From positions 1-57,116 of the forward strand of contig REEP01000059.1 of NCBI GenBank assembly GCA_007695045.1: a DNA stretch of 57,116 bases, written 5' to 3'. Under the pieces are notes generated by a model. That model worked only from the letters and a program-made list of their open reading frames with translations. It was not told where the DNA came from and searched no databases. Both the position numbers and the translations under genes were made by a program. Shown here piece by piece: positions 25,993-34,619 of the stretch. How positions within the stretch are numbered: position 1 is the first letter of the stretch; every line of letters begins with the position of its first letter. The DNA is from Rhodospirillales bacterium. Its GTDB lineage: Bacteria > Pseudomonadota > Alphaproteobacteria > Rhodospirillales > Defluviicoccaceae.

Positions 25993-27321
25993 TCAGACCG
26001 CTTCCCGGTCGATCAGGTGGACAAAGGACCCCATGACCAACCCTTGCACCAGTCCGGTCGGGCCGAGTTCCTGCTCCGCGGCGCCGCTGCAGTTGAACAG
26101 CGCTTGACCCGGCCCTTCCGTCACGGTTCGGGCGTAATGGAACTCGTGGCCGCGGTAAGCCGTGCCGGCCGGGCCCAGGACCGTATCCGCCTCCAGCACG
26201 GCACGACGGTAGCCGAGATGCAACCGGCGTTCGGCGAAGGAGGTCTCCAGATCGAGCAGGTCCAGCATCCGATGCCGATGTCCGTCCGCATCCACCAGAC
26301 CGCGACCCAGCACCATGTAGCCGCCGCATTCACCCCACACCACGGCGCCGCGGGCCGCCGCATGGTAGACTGCCGCCCTGAACCTGTGATTGGCGGCAAG
26401 GCGGCCGGCATGCAGTTCCGGATAGCCGCCGGGCAGGTAGATCGCGTCGGCCGCTGCATCCGGCGCCTCGTCGGCCAGCGGTGAAAACGGCACGATCTCC
26501 GCACCCGCCGCCCGCCAGCCGTCGATCACCAGGGGATAGCTGAACGCGAAGGCAAGGTCATCGGCCACCGCAATGCGCTGGCCCAGCGGCGGCACCGGGC
26601 GCGCGGAGTCCAAGGATGCCCGGGATTTCGGCTCGGCCACGGGGGCGGCCAGTGCCATCAAGGCCGGCACGTCCACGTGGCTGGCCACCAGTTCCGCCGC
26701 CCGTTGCACAAAGTCTTCGAGCGCCGGATGCTCCCGCGCCTGCACCAGACCCAGATGGCGTTCCGGCAGGCTGAGCCCCGGCGTCCGCGGCAGACAGCCC
26801 CCCACCGCCACCTCCGGCACCGCTTGGTGACAAGCCTCCCGCACCAGCTCGGCGTGGCGGTCGCTGCCGACCCGATTGAAGATGACGGCCGCCACCGTGA
26901 CATCGGGCCGGTGCCGGGCGAAGCCGCCGACCACGGCGGCGGCCGACGCGGCCTGGGCGCTTACATCCACCACGAGCACCACGGGCCAGCCAAGGTGTGC
27001 CGCAAGATCGGCGGTGGAGCCGAAGCGGACCGTAGCGCCATCGAACAACCCCATGACGCCTTCGCAGATCACGATGTCGGCGTCGACGGCGAGGCATGCC
27101 ATGGCCCGGGTCAAGGTCTCGCCGCGCATGCCCCAGGGGTCCAGATTGATGCAGGTTCGACCCCCGGCGGCGGCATGAAATGCCGGATCGATGTAGTCCG
27201 GTCCCACTTTGGCCGTGGCCACGGCCAGACCCTTATTGGTCAGATGCCGGACGAGCCCCAGGGTGACCACGGTCTTGCCGCTACCCGAGGCCGGTGCGGC
27301 GATGATCACGCCGCGGCTCAT
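25993..27321 (-). CDS. cobB: cobyrinic acid a,c-diamide synthase
   Basis: 442 residues. N-terminal P-loop amidoligase domain with IAAPASGSGKTVVTLGLVRH and VGPDYIDPAFH; ICEGVMGLFDG is the CobB-specific metal/ATP segment. The C-terminal glutamine amidotransferase domain has the nucleophile in VVWGECGGYMVLG and its His at GHEFHYARTV. Catalyses the ATP- and glutamine-dependent amidation of the a and c side chains of (hydrogeno)byrinic acid in cobalamin synthesis. No other cob gene is in the window and no cobalamin riboswitch was seen in front of it, so it seems detached from a main cob cluster. Confidence 0.95.
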   Translation of the reverse strand: MSRGVIIAAPASGSGKTVVTLGLVRHLTNKGLAVATAKVGPDYIDPAFHAAAGGRTCINLDPWGMRGETLTRAMACLAVDADIVICEGVMGLFDGATVRFGSTADLAAHLGWPVVLVVDVSAQAASAAAVVGGFARHRPDVTVAAVIFNRVGSDRHAELVREACHQAVPEVAVGGCLPRTPGLSLPERHLGLVQAREHPALEDFVQRAAELVASHVDVPALMALAAPVAEPKSRASLDSARPVPPLGQRIAVADDLAFAFSYPLVIDGWRAAGAEIVPFSPLADEAPDAAADAIYLPGGYPELHAGRLAANHRFRAAVYHAAARGAVVWGECGGYMVLGRGLVDADGHRHRMLDLLDLETSFAERRLHLGYRRAVLEADTVLGPAGTAYRGHEFHYARTVTEGPGQALFNCSGAAEQELGPTGLVQGLVMGSFVHLIDREAV

Positions 27322-27355
27322 TGGGGCCGGGCGGTCCGCCGCGAGCGCTCCCGCT

Positions 27356-28081
27356 TCAAACCGCTGGTCCCCCGGCCAGGATGGTCCGGAGCCGATCCGC
27401 GATCACCTCAGGCGTGGCTTGGTGGCTGAAATGCCGGATGTAGGTGCCATCCGGCCCCATCAGGTAGGTGATGGCGGTGTGATCCATGGTGTAGGCATCG
27501 GGATCGGCGCCCTCCTCTTCGACCTTGGCATAGTACACCCTGTACTTTCGGGCGACGTCGGCGATCTGCTCGTCGCTGCCGGTCAGGGCGACCAGGCGGG
27601 GATGGAAGTACTCGGCATAGAGCCGCAACTGCTCAGGTGTGTCGCGGGCCGGATCCACCGTGATCAGGATGGGCACGATGCGCTCGGCCTCCTCTGCCTC
27701 CAGCATCTCCAGGGCGGAGGCGAGTTTGGTCAGGGTCATCGGGCAGACGTCCGGACAGAAGGTGAAACCGAAGTACACCAACATGAAGGAACCACGAAAG
27801 TCCGTGTCGCTCGCGGGTTCACCAAACTGGTTGGTCAGGGTGAACGGGCCGCCGAGGGCGCCGGCGGCGTTGGGTGGAGCGGTGCCGCCGCGGTGGGCTC
27901 CCACGACGGCATCGAAGTCACCGAAATAGTGACGGCCGGCAACGAAAGCCACCAGCACCATCACCACCACGGCCGCCGCCACGGCCAAGCCGTTGAACCG
28001 GCCGGATCCTCTGGCGGAGCCGGCGTCCGCCGGCGGTTGCTCACGCTGCGTGGTTTCGTGATCGGCTTGCGGCTTAGTCAT
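27356..28081 (-). CDS. SCO1/SenC copper protein
   Basis: 241 residues from the ATG at 28081 (GGAAAGGATG upstream). One N-terminal membrane anchor (about 31-49, LAVAAAVVVMVLVAFVAG), then a thioredoxin-like periplasmic domain. The copper site is C109-x3-C113 (GFTFCPDVCPMTL) with the distal His in YTMDHTAITYL. SCO proteins deliver copper or reduce the CuA site of cytochrome c oxidase. The upstream SafE-like gene on the same strand supports a link to oxidase/cytochrome maturation. Confidence 0.93.
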   Translation of the reverse strand: MTKPQADHETTQREQPPADAGSARGSGRFNGLAVAAAVVVMVLVAFVAGRHYFGDFDAVVGAHRGGTAPPNAAGALGGPFTLTNQFGEPASDTDFRGSFMLVYFGFTFCPDVCPMTLTKLASALEMLEAEEAERIVPILITVDPARDTPEQLRLYAEYFHPRLVALTGSDEQIADVARKYRVYYAKVEEEGADPDAYTMDHTAITYLMGPDGTYIRHFSHQATPEVIADRLRTILAGGPAV

Positions 28082-28127
28082 GATCATCCTTTCCAGCATA
28101 TGGGTCGTCCAGCTTGGGATATCGCGT

Positions 28128-28898
28128 TCACGCCACCATGCGCCAAGCCAGCACCCCAAGAATTCCGGCATTAACCATCAGCAGAAACGGCATCAGCCGT
28201 GCCGTCGCGGTGCGGAAGCGGCCGCCTGCGACGTGCCCGGCCAAGCCGACGGCCACCAGTACGGGCACGGTGCCGATCGCGAAAGCCGCCATGGCGAAGG
28301 CCCCGGCGAGGGCAGTACCACTCGCCGCCGCCGCGGCGATGGCGCCGTACAGCAGGCCGCAAGGCAGGAAGCCCAGGCTGAGTCCGAGGACATAGCCACG
28401 CCAGCCCAGCGGTCGCGCGAACAGCGGCCGGATGCGCCGTCCCACCTGATGCTCCCACCAACCGGTGCCCCGCGCCTCCACCCGGAAGGTGATTGCGCCG
28501 AGCCGGCTCAGGGCGTATCCGGCGAAGAACACCGCGGCCAGAACCAGGAGCGCGGCAGACACCCATTTGAGCCCGGTCAGGTCCACGAAGCCGCCGGCCA
28601 GGGCCGCCGCGCCGGCGCCAAGGCCCGTGTAGGTGGTCGCCCGGCCCAGGTGGTACGGTGTCAGCGCGGCTCCTTGCAGGCGATGCCATTCCGTCATCCG
28701 CGCCGCCGGCACCGTGTCCAGCCGCGCCACCACCTGGCCCAGCACGAACGGCCCGCACATGCCCACGCAGTGGCCGGCGCTGCCCACGAGTCCGGCGATG
28801 AACAGCGTGACCAGCAGACTGCCGTGATCGACGATCACCGCCTGGCAGTGAGCGGCACCGAATACAAGGGCATCGAGCAGGTCTTGGGAGGTGTCCAC
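28128..28898 (-). CDS. SafE/TauE-like membrane protein (COG2836 type)
   Basis: 256 residues from a GTG start. Six or seven membrane helices. The motif GSAGHCVGMCGPFVLGQ in helix 1 and GLSLGFLPCGLLYGAIA in the second half place it with the DsbD-like/CcoH-neighbour group often found beside cbb3 oxidase assembly genes rather than with true sulfite exporters. The conserved Cys residues could carry thiols or copper. It is first in the minus-strand run with sco, cobB, ycgN-like, dapA-like and ygjP-like. Confidence 0.82.
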   Translation of the reverse strand: MDTSQDLLDALVFGAAHCQAVIVDHGSLLVTLFIAGLVGSAGHCVGMCGPFVLGQVVARLDTVPAARMTEWHRLQGAALTPYHLGRATTYTGLGAGAAALAGGFVDLTGLKWVSAALLVLAAVFFAGYALSRLGAITFRVEARGTGWWEHQVGRRIRPLFARPLGWRGYVLGLSLGFLPCGLLYGAIAAAAASGTALAGAFAMAAFAIGTVPVLVAVGLAGHVAGGRFRTATARLMPFLLMVNAGILGVLAWRMVA

Positions 28899-29037
28899 CG
28901 TTGCCGTCTCTCAACCGGCGCCGGTGCCGGCCAAAACTTCACAGAAAGCTAATATATAATCTGCGCCCATCGAGGCCCATCGTCAATTCGTCCGCAACGC
29001 CGTGGCGGGTATCGCCGGGTTGCTCCGTTGGTTTGTC

Positions 29038-30021
29038 TCACGTCGTGCCCACTGTGAGCACCACCTTGCCGGTGCTGCGGCGTTCCAGCAGGGCCTGCAG
29101 GGCTTCTGCCGCAGCCTCCAGCGGGTAGGTGCGACTGACGTGCGGGCGGATCCGGCCCGCCGCCAGCCACTCCAGCAGTTCGGCGACGGAAGCATCCATC
29201 ACCTCCGGTGCCAGGGTGCGGAACGGGCCCCAGCTGTAGCCGATCACGGTGACGTTCTTGACCAGGAGGATGTTGGCCGGGATTTGCGGTACCGTGCCGC
29301 TGGCGAAGCCCACCGCCAGGATGCGCCCGCCGGGCGCGATCGCGCGTAGGGAAGCATCGAACACGCTGCCGCCGACGGGGTCGTAGATGACGTCGGCGCC
29401 GCGGCCATCGGTCAGGGCCTTTACCCGCTCCCGGATGTCCTCGCGCTTGTAGTCGATGCCGTGGTGGGCGCCGTGGTCGGCTGCGACCGCGAGCTTGTCC
29501 GCCCCGCCGGCGGTGGCGATGACGGTTGCACCCAGGTTCCGCCCCACCTCCACCGCGGTCAGGCCGACGCCGCCGGCGGCGCCATGCACGACCAGCGTCT
29601 CCCCCGCGCGCAGGCCGGCGCGATGCTTGAGACCCAGGTGGGACGTGCCGTAGGCCACGATGAAGCCGGCGGCGGTGACCGCATCCACATCGGCCGGGAG
29701 CGGATAGACATTGGCGGCCGGAGCCACGACTTGTTCGGCGAAACCGCCATGGCTCATGACGGCCAGGACCGGATCGCCGGGCCGGAACCCGGTGACGTTG
29801 GCGCCGTATTCCATCACCTCCCCAGCCACCTCGAACCCCGGGATGAAAGGCAGCGGTGGCTTGACCTGGTAGCCGCCCTTGATGATCAGGGTATCGGCGA
29901 AGTTGACGCCGGCGGCGTGGACGGCGATGCGGACACCGTCCCGGCTCAGCGGCGGCGGCGGCAGGTCGTCGACCACGAGATCGGCTGGTGCTCCCCAGTG
30001 CCGGCAGACAATCGCTTTCAT
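29038..30021 (-). CDS. NADPH:quinone oxidoreductase family protein
   Basis: 327 residues from the ATG at 30021 (start MKAIVCRHWGAPADLVVDD). Medium-chain dehydrogenase fold without the catalytic zinc Cys/His set. AGVNFADTLIIKGGY and PFIPGFEVAGEV in the N-terminal GroES-like half, nucleotide site LVVHGAAGGVGLTAVEVG, and GRILAVGFASGTVPQIP near the end match the QOR/CrtC-like group. Reduces quinones or enones with NADPH. Divergent from the SpoU-type methyltransferase gene. Confidence 0.9.
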   Translation of the reverse strand: MKAIVCRHWGAPADLVVDDLPPPPLSRDGVRIAVHAAGVNFADTLIIKGGYQVKPPLPFIPGFEVAGEVMEYGANVTGFRPGDPVLAVMSHGGFAEQVVAPAANVYPLPADVDAVTAAGFIVAYGTSHLGLKHRAGLRAGETLVVHGAAGGVGLTAVEVGRNLGATVIATAGGADKLAVAADHGAHHGIDYKREDIRERVKALTDGRGADVIYDPVGGSVFDASLRAIAPGGRILAVGFASGTVPQIPANILLVKNVTVIGYSWGPFRTLAPEVMDASVAELLEWLAAGRIRPHVSRTYPLEAAAEALQALLERRSTGKVVLTVGTT

Positions 30022-30129
30022 CGCTGGTAAGCCCTCCCCGCGGCCAGATGGTTGCTCCACGCTGTCTTCGCCGACGTTAGACCAGCGAAGCCGCTTGCGG
30101 AACCCGTCACGGGCGAGTCATGAAGCAGC

Positions 30130-30708
30130 ATGCGTGGCTACTTCGGCATCGGCATGGAAGGCGTCAGTAAGGCGATGAACGCGGGCAGCCTGTTCCGGAC
30201 GGCTCATGCCTTCGGGGCCAGTTTCGTGTTCACCGTTGCCGCGGCCTATGCCCGGGCCGAGAGCGGCAAGGCCGACACCTCGCGCACGGAAGCACAGGTA
30301 CCGTTCTACGCCTTCCCGGATCCCGACTCCCTGGTCCTGCCCCATGGCTGCGCGCTGGTGGGGGTGGAACTCCTGGACGAAGCGACCGAGCTGCCGCGCT
30401 TCCGCCATCCCCGCTGCGCCGCCTATGTGCTGGGGCCGGAACGGGGGGTGTTGTCACCGGGGCTGGCCGCGCGCTGCCGGCACTTGGTGCGCATTCCCAC
30501 CCGCTTCTCGGTCAACGTCGGCATCGCCGGAGCGATCCTGATGTACGACCGCCTGATCAGCCTCGGCCGCTTTCCGCGCCGCCCGGAATGGCCGGCGGGC
30601 GCGGCCGAACCACTGCCGGAACCGGTGTTCGGCGATCCCAAGTTGCGCCGCCGGCTCGAGGTCTACCGCACCGCGCCGCCCGAGCCGAGGCCGCGGCGGG
30701 ACGGCTGA
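30130..30708 (+). CDS. SpoU/TrmH-type RNA methyltransferase
   Basis: 192 residues. SPOUT fold motifs: MNAGSLFRTAHAFGA (motif 1), AAYVLGPERGVLSPGL (motif 2, with the Glu-Arg-Gly of the trefoil knot) and SVNVGIAGAILMYDR (motif 3). The first motif keeps the N-x2-S-x-x-R Arg thought to deprotonate the 2'-OH. Probably 2'-O-methylates tRNA or rRNA; it is the short form without an extra N-terminal RNA-binding domain. The exact target nucleotide is unknown. Confidence 0.88.
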   Translation: MRGYFGIGMEGVSKAMNAGSLFRTAHAFGASFVFTVAAAYARAESGKADTSRTEAQVPFYAFPDPDSLVLPHGCALVGVELLDEATELPRFRHPRCAAYVLGPERGVLSPGLAARCRHLVRIPTRFSVNVGIAGAILMYDRLISLGRFPRRPEWPAGAAEPLPEPVFGDPKLRRRLEVYRTAPPEPRPRRDG

Positions 30709-30715
30709 ACCCGCC

Positions 30716-31732
30716 TTAGTCCTCCAGCCAGCCCGGCATCACCCGCAAGGTGCCGATGCGCGCGTCCAGGGTGTTGCGGAGCGCGGTCTCGACGAAATGG
30801 ACCAGGCGAACCCGGAGGTCGGCTCCGGGCTGGGCGAAGCGCAGGAGTAGCGCCGCCATGGCGGCATCGGCGGCGCGCCGGGCGCCGTCGTCGATCTTGA
30901 CCGCGATGCCGAGCCCGAGCGCCGGCACCGCGGCCGCGTGCACCCCTTCGGCCCCGGCCTTGACCATAACCGAGCCCGCCGCCGCCTCCATGATCGCGGT
31001 GTCGAACCGGCCGCTGCCGCCCACCAGGAACGGGTGCGCCGTCATCGCTGCCACCACCCGCCGCGCCGCCAGCGCGCGCAGCCGGCCCAGTGGCGCCGGC
31101 GCCGCCAGCAGTGCCAGGGCGCGGGCAAGCGCCTGCAGCGGCATCGCCAGGGTGGGCACGCCGCAGCCGTCCGCCGCCACATGCGTGTCGTTGAGGTCGC
31201 AGCCACCCAGGTGGGCAAGGGTTCGGCGCACGCGCAGTTGCACCGGGTGCACCGGCCCGGCGTAGCCCGTGGTGGGCTCGCGCAGGTGCAGGGCGGTGGC
31301 GAGGAAGCCGGTGTGCTTGCCGGAGCAGTTGTTGTGGAGCCGCGACGGCGACTCGCCCCGGCTGATCAGGTCGTGGGCGGCGGCCTCCGCCAGCGGCGGA
31401 TGCGGGCCGCACACCAGCGCCGATTCGCTGAGCCCCAGGCGGTCCAGCCACTGCGCGACCCGGCTCACGTGCTCAGGCTCCCCGGCGTGGGAGGCGCAGG
31501 CCAGGGCGAGTTCCGCTTCCGTCACGGCGAATCGGTCGGCCGCACCGGTCTCCAGCAGCGGCAATACCTGCAACGGCTTGACCGCCGACCGCGGAAAGAT
31601 CGGCGTTTCCACGTCGCCGCGGGCAAACACCAGGGCGCCGGCCGCATCGACCACCGCCGCGGCACCGCGATGCGCGCTTTCAACCCGGTCGCCGCGGGTC
31701 ACCGCCACCAGAACCGGGTTCGCCTCCGCCAT
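30716..31732 (-). CDS. L-asparaginase, Rhizobium type II (COG4448)
   Basis: 338 residues from the ATG at 31732. Hallmarks: FPRSAVKPLQVLPLLETGA, LACASHAGEPEHV, LHNNCSGKHTGFLATALHL and DGCGVPTLAMPL, all typical of the thermolabile/inducible asparaginase family of Rhizobium etli, unrelated to E. coli AnsA/AnsB. The SGKH segment holds the proposed catalytic residues. The gene ends 7 bp past the SpoU gene on the opposite strand (convergent). Hydrolyses asparagine to aspartate and ammonia. Confidence 0.92.
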   Translation of the reverse strand: MAEANPVLVAVTRGDRVESAHRGAAAVVDAAGALVFARGDVETPIFPRSAVKPLQVLPLLETGAADRFAVTEAELALACASHAGEPEHVSRVAQWLDRLGLSESALVCGPHPPLAEAAAHDLISRGESPSRLHNNCSGKHTGFLATALHLREPTTGYAGPVHPVQLRVRRTLAHLGGCDLNDTHVAADGCGVPTLAMPLQALARALALLAAPAPLGRLRALAARRVVAAMTAHPFLVGGSGRFDTAIMEAAAGSVMVKAGAEGVHAAAVPALGLGIAVKIDDGARRAADAAMAALLLRFAQPGADLRVRLVHFVETALRNTLDARIGTLRVMPGWLED

Positions 31733-31845
31733 CTCGTCGCCCCCTGTTGCCAAGACCGCGGCTTGTCTGCCATGGTCCCGCACGGTTGGCAACGGCGGCC
31801 CGGGGCCGGCGTTGCCGTGCGTCAACTGATGACCTCCGGGTGACC

Positions 31846-32391
31846 ATGACCAGAACAGGCCCCCTTCGCCACGCCATCGCTGCGACCGTATTCGTTGTGG
31901 CAACCGTTCTTGCCGCGGCCGACGCCGGCGCCGAGCAGCGGGTGATCGGCACCTTCACCGACTGGACGGCTTTCGTCGATCAGGAGAACGGCAACCGCCT
32001 CTGCTACATCGGCGCGGCGCCCGAACAAGAGGAAGGCGATTACACCCGCCGCGGCAACACCTACACCCTCGTCACCATCCGCCCGCAGGCGCACAGCCAC
32101 GGGGTCGTCACGGTCGAAGCCGGCTATCCCTACCGCGACGGCAGCACGGTCACCGTCGAGATCGACGGAAACGCATTCGAGCTCTACACCCGCAACCGGG
32201 ACGGCGACGGCATGGGCGATGCCTGGGCGTTCGGCGATGACGGCGACAAGGCGCTGGTCCGCGCCATGCGGGCGGGCCGGACCATGGTGGTGAAAGGAAC
32301 CTCCAGCCGCGGCACCCGCACCACCGACACCTACTCCTTGCTGGGCTTCACCGCGGCCTACAATGCCATGGAGCAGGCCTGCCGCGGCTGA
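31846..32391 (+). CDS. invasion-associated locus B (IalB) family periplasmic protein
   Basis: 181 residues from the ATG at 31846. Signal peptide about 1-29 (HAIAATVFVVATVLAAADAGA). The mature part has TDWTAFVDQENGNRLCYIGA and VKGTSSRGTRTTDTYSLLGF and a C-terminal Cys (EQACRG), a pattern seen in alphaproteobacterial IalB-like proteins, whose two Cys may form a disulfide. The family is common in non-pathogens; its function is unclear. Convergent with the MT-A70 methyltransferase. Confidence 0.85.
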   Translation: MTRTGPLRHAIAATVFVVATVLAAADAGAEQRVIGTFTDWTAFVDQENGNRLCYIGAAPEQEEGDYTRRGNTYTLVTIRPQAHSHGVVTVEAGYPYRDGSTVTVEIDGNAFELYTRNRDGDGMGDAWAFGDDGDKALVRAMRAGRTMVVKGTSSRGTRTTDTYSLLGFTAAYNAMEQACRG

Positions 32392-32421
32392 CCGCTCGGG
32401 CGCCGGCCGCTCGGCCACTGG

Positions 32422-33078
32422 TCAGGCGATACCGTCGCCGACGGGCGGCCGGTCCCCGCTGTAGCCGGGATGGCGCGGGTGGGTGCCTGCGCCGCCGTCC
32501 ACCTGATCGCCCCAGCTCTGCCAGCCGACCCGGCGCTCCCGGGCAAAGAGCTCCAGGAATGGTGCGGGGCTGCACCCTTCGATGATCTCATGGAGGCAGG
32601 GCGGCTTGCGCGAATGTTCCCGTTTGCGCGCGACGATGATGTTGGTCTGCCGCCGGCCGGGCGGCAGGGTGCGCAGCCCACCCTTGATGCCGAACAGCAC
32701 CAGTTCGGTCACGTTGCGGAAGTAGAAGCCGACGCCGCGGCCATCCGGACCGCCGTCCTTGCGAACCTTGTACCACACCAGGTTGGTCTTGTAGGTGAAG
32801 CCCCACGCCGCCATCAGGTCGAGCCCGTCCCTCAGCAGCGCGTTGGGGCACCAGAGGTAGAGGTGGCTGCGGGCTTGCACCAGTTCGCCCACCGGCAGGC
32901 GGGCCAAGTCGGCCGTGGCCAGGGTGGCATAGCGGTCCAGCCGTCGGTGTTCCGGCGCCACCTTGCCGGTGCGATTGCTGAACCGCCATGGCGGATCGAT
33001 CAGCAAGGTGCCGAAGCCGCTCCCATGGTCGCGCCCGAACGCCTCGAGCGAACGGAGGGTCTCCTCAATCGTCGGCAC
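32422..33078 (-). CDS. MT-A70-family adenine methyltransferase
   Basis: 218 residues from a GTG at 33078; longer readings run into the repeat and porin leader and are rejected. The catalytic motif DPPW lies at residues 28-31 (TLLIDPPWRFSNR), and YATLATADLARLPVGEL, LYLWCPNALLRDGLDLMAAW and NLVWYKVRKDGG follow in the MT-A70 order; KPPCLHEIIEGCSPAPFLELFARE is the conserved C-terminal AdoMet-site strand region. It should transfer methyl groups to N6 of adenine in DNA (or RNA). No restriction enzyme or phage gene is nearby, so it is an orphan. Confidence 0.88.
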   Translation of the reverse strand: MPTIEETLRSLEAFGRDHGSGFGTLLIDPPWRFSNRTGKVAPEHRRLDRYATLATADLARLPVGELVQARSHLYLWCPNALLRDGLDLMAAWGFTYKTNLVWYKVRKDGGPDGRGVGFYFRNVTELVLFGIKGGLRTLPPGRRQTNIIVARKREHSRKPPCLHEIIEGCSPAPFLELFARERRVGWQSWGDQVDGGAGTHPRHPGYSGDRPPVGDGIA

Positions 33079-33159
33079 GAAATCGCCCGGTTCCCGATAT
33101 CTCCCAAGGGATCGTAGCGGCCCTCGCGCACCGTCGCAATATCCTGAACCTGAGCGAGC

Positions 33160-33188
33160 GCCATGGCCGGGGTATGCCCGGCCATGGC
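33160..33188. terminator. perfect 12-bp stem-loop between porin and MT-A70 genes
   Basis: GCCATGGCCGGG and CCCGGCCATGGC (33160-33171, 33177-33188) enclose a 5-nt loop. It lies 16 bp beyond the porin stop. No U-tract follows on the minus strand, so it may be a transcript-end stabiliser or a protein-binding dyad rather than an intrinsic terminator. Confidence 0.5.
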
Positions 33189-33203
33189 ACGACAGCGTGA
33201 CGC

Positions 33204-34619
33204 CTACCAGTCGACCTGAGCGCGGATGCCGAAGCCGTCGACGCCGAAGTTGCGGTTGTCCGTCGGCGTGCCGGCTTGGTTCACTTCGGTGTGGGCGTAG
33301 TTGAACATCACCCGCGTGTGCCGGTTGAGCCACCAGTTGACACCGGCGACCACGACCCACTGCTCGCCGCCCTGGATGCCGTTGTCGCTGTCGTTCAACG
33401 ACAGGTAGTCAAAGCGCGCAGCCAATTCCCAGGCACCCCAGCCGCCCTGGAACACGGGGTTGTTGACCCGCGGCCGGCCGAAGGTTCCCGATCCCTTGCT
33501 GTACGGCTGGTTTTCACCTGTCAGAAAGTAGGCGACATCGGCGAAAGCACCCCAGACAGCGCCGAAGTTGCGGGTATCCACCCCCGGTACATCGCTGTCG
33601 CGACTGCCCCAGAGAAGGCCGCCCTCGCCCTTGATGGCGAGTGGGCCGCGCACCAGGGCCAACTCGGGCCCCCAGAAAATGTCGCTGGTGACATTGTCGA
33701 TAGTGCCGGTGTTGACCGTCCGGTTGTCGGTGCCGTGGAAGAACGGCCGCTGCCTGAAGCGGACCCGATCGCCGCCGCAGGCATCCGAGCTGTTGAGGTC
33801 GTTGTCGCAGTTGCGGTAGCGGACGGACGTCCCGAGATGGACCGAGTGCTGCCCCTCGGTTCCGAACGGAATGGCGTAGTGGGCCCGGGCCGCCACCGCC
33901 CCGAACGTATTCTTGAACGGACCGGCGTCGTCTTCGTCACCGGTGTTCTGGAAGAACACGCCGGTGGCGACGCTCCAGTTCGGGCCGTTCACATCGGCCC
34001 CGGCGCCAAGCCGGCGGTTCAACGCGAACGCGTCAGTGAACTGTGCCCGCTCCATGAAGGTGATGTAGCGGGAACTGGTCTGTTCCTCCATCGAATTGGG
34101 GGTCTTGAACTGGCCAATGATCAGGGTGACCGGCTTGATCTGTTTGAACGCGACGAAGGCGTCGGTAACGCTGACGTCGTCGTCGGCGAAGTCGACCTCG
34201 AATTTGTACTGGACATCGTGCCAGGCAACGCCCTCGATGCCAAGGCGTGCCCGCCGCAATTCCATTGTATTGGTGTCGACGTCCCCGTTTGAGGCGCTGA
34301 TGTAATTGTAGTCGGTCTGGACACGGCCACGGACATGGAAGGAAAATCGGCCATCCTTGGTGCGGATCGTCGGGCCCGGTGCCCATTCGAACACGACGTT
34401 GCTCAGGCTGTCGTCGATGGCGTCCGTCTTTTCCTTGGCTTCGCGCGCTTCGCGGGCGGTTTCCTGTTGCTGCCGCTCCAGGTCCTCAAACTGGCGCTGC
34501 AACGTCTCCAGTTGCTGGCGAAGTTCTTGCATGCTTTGCGCCGAAGCCGGCAAGGCGACCGTGGCCATCAAGGCAGCACACACGGTGCCTGCCGCAAGTT
34601 TCTCTACCATGCGTATCAT
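33204..34619 (-). CDS. phosphate-selective porin OprP/OprO family outer-membrane protein
   Basis: 471 residues from the ATG at 34619 (GAGGGA upstream). Signal peptide to about residue 28 (AALMATVALPASAQS). Residues 30-72 are a coiled coil (QELRQQLETLQRQFEDLERQ), the trimerisation/periplasmic segment seen in these porins, then a beta-barrel with FSFHVRGRVQTDYNY, LRRARLGIEG and DVQYKFEVDF, alternating strands, and the C-terminal aromatic residue W after FGIRAQVD. Typical for alphaproteobacterial OprO/OprP-like porins. The upstream 450 bp contain structured sequence that could regulate it. Confidence 0.9.
   Translation of the reverse strand: MIRMVEKLAAGTVCAALMATVALPASAQSMQELRQQLETLQRQFEDLERQQQETAREAREAKEKTDAIDDSLSNVVFEWAPGPTIRTKDGRFSFHVRGRVQTDYNYISASNGDVDTNTMELRRARLGIEGVAWHDVQYKFEVDFADDDVSVTDAFVAFKQIKPVTLIIGQFKTPNSMEEQTSSRYITFMERAQFTDAFALNRRLGAGADVNGPNWSVATGVFFQNTGDEDDAGPFKNTFGAVAARAHYAIPFGTEGQHSVHLGTSVRYRNCDNDLNSSDACGGDRVRFRQRPFFHGTDNRTVNTGTIDNVTSDIFWGPELALVRGPLAIKGEGGLLWGSRDSDVPGVDTRNFGAVWGAFADVAYFLTGENQPYSKGSGTFGRPRVNNPVFQGGWGAWELAARFDYLSLNDSDNGIQGGEQWVVVAGVNWWLNRHTRVMFNYAHTEVNQAGTPTDNRNFGVDGFGIRAQVDW

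Noticed and set aside
28951-28986. TTGACG and a TATATA-like box upstream of the SafE-like gene
   Set aside because: Spacing is 19-24 bp, outside the normal range; only the AT-rich sequence is notable.
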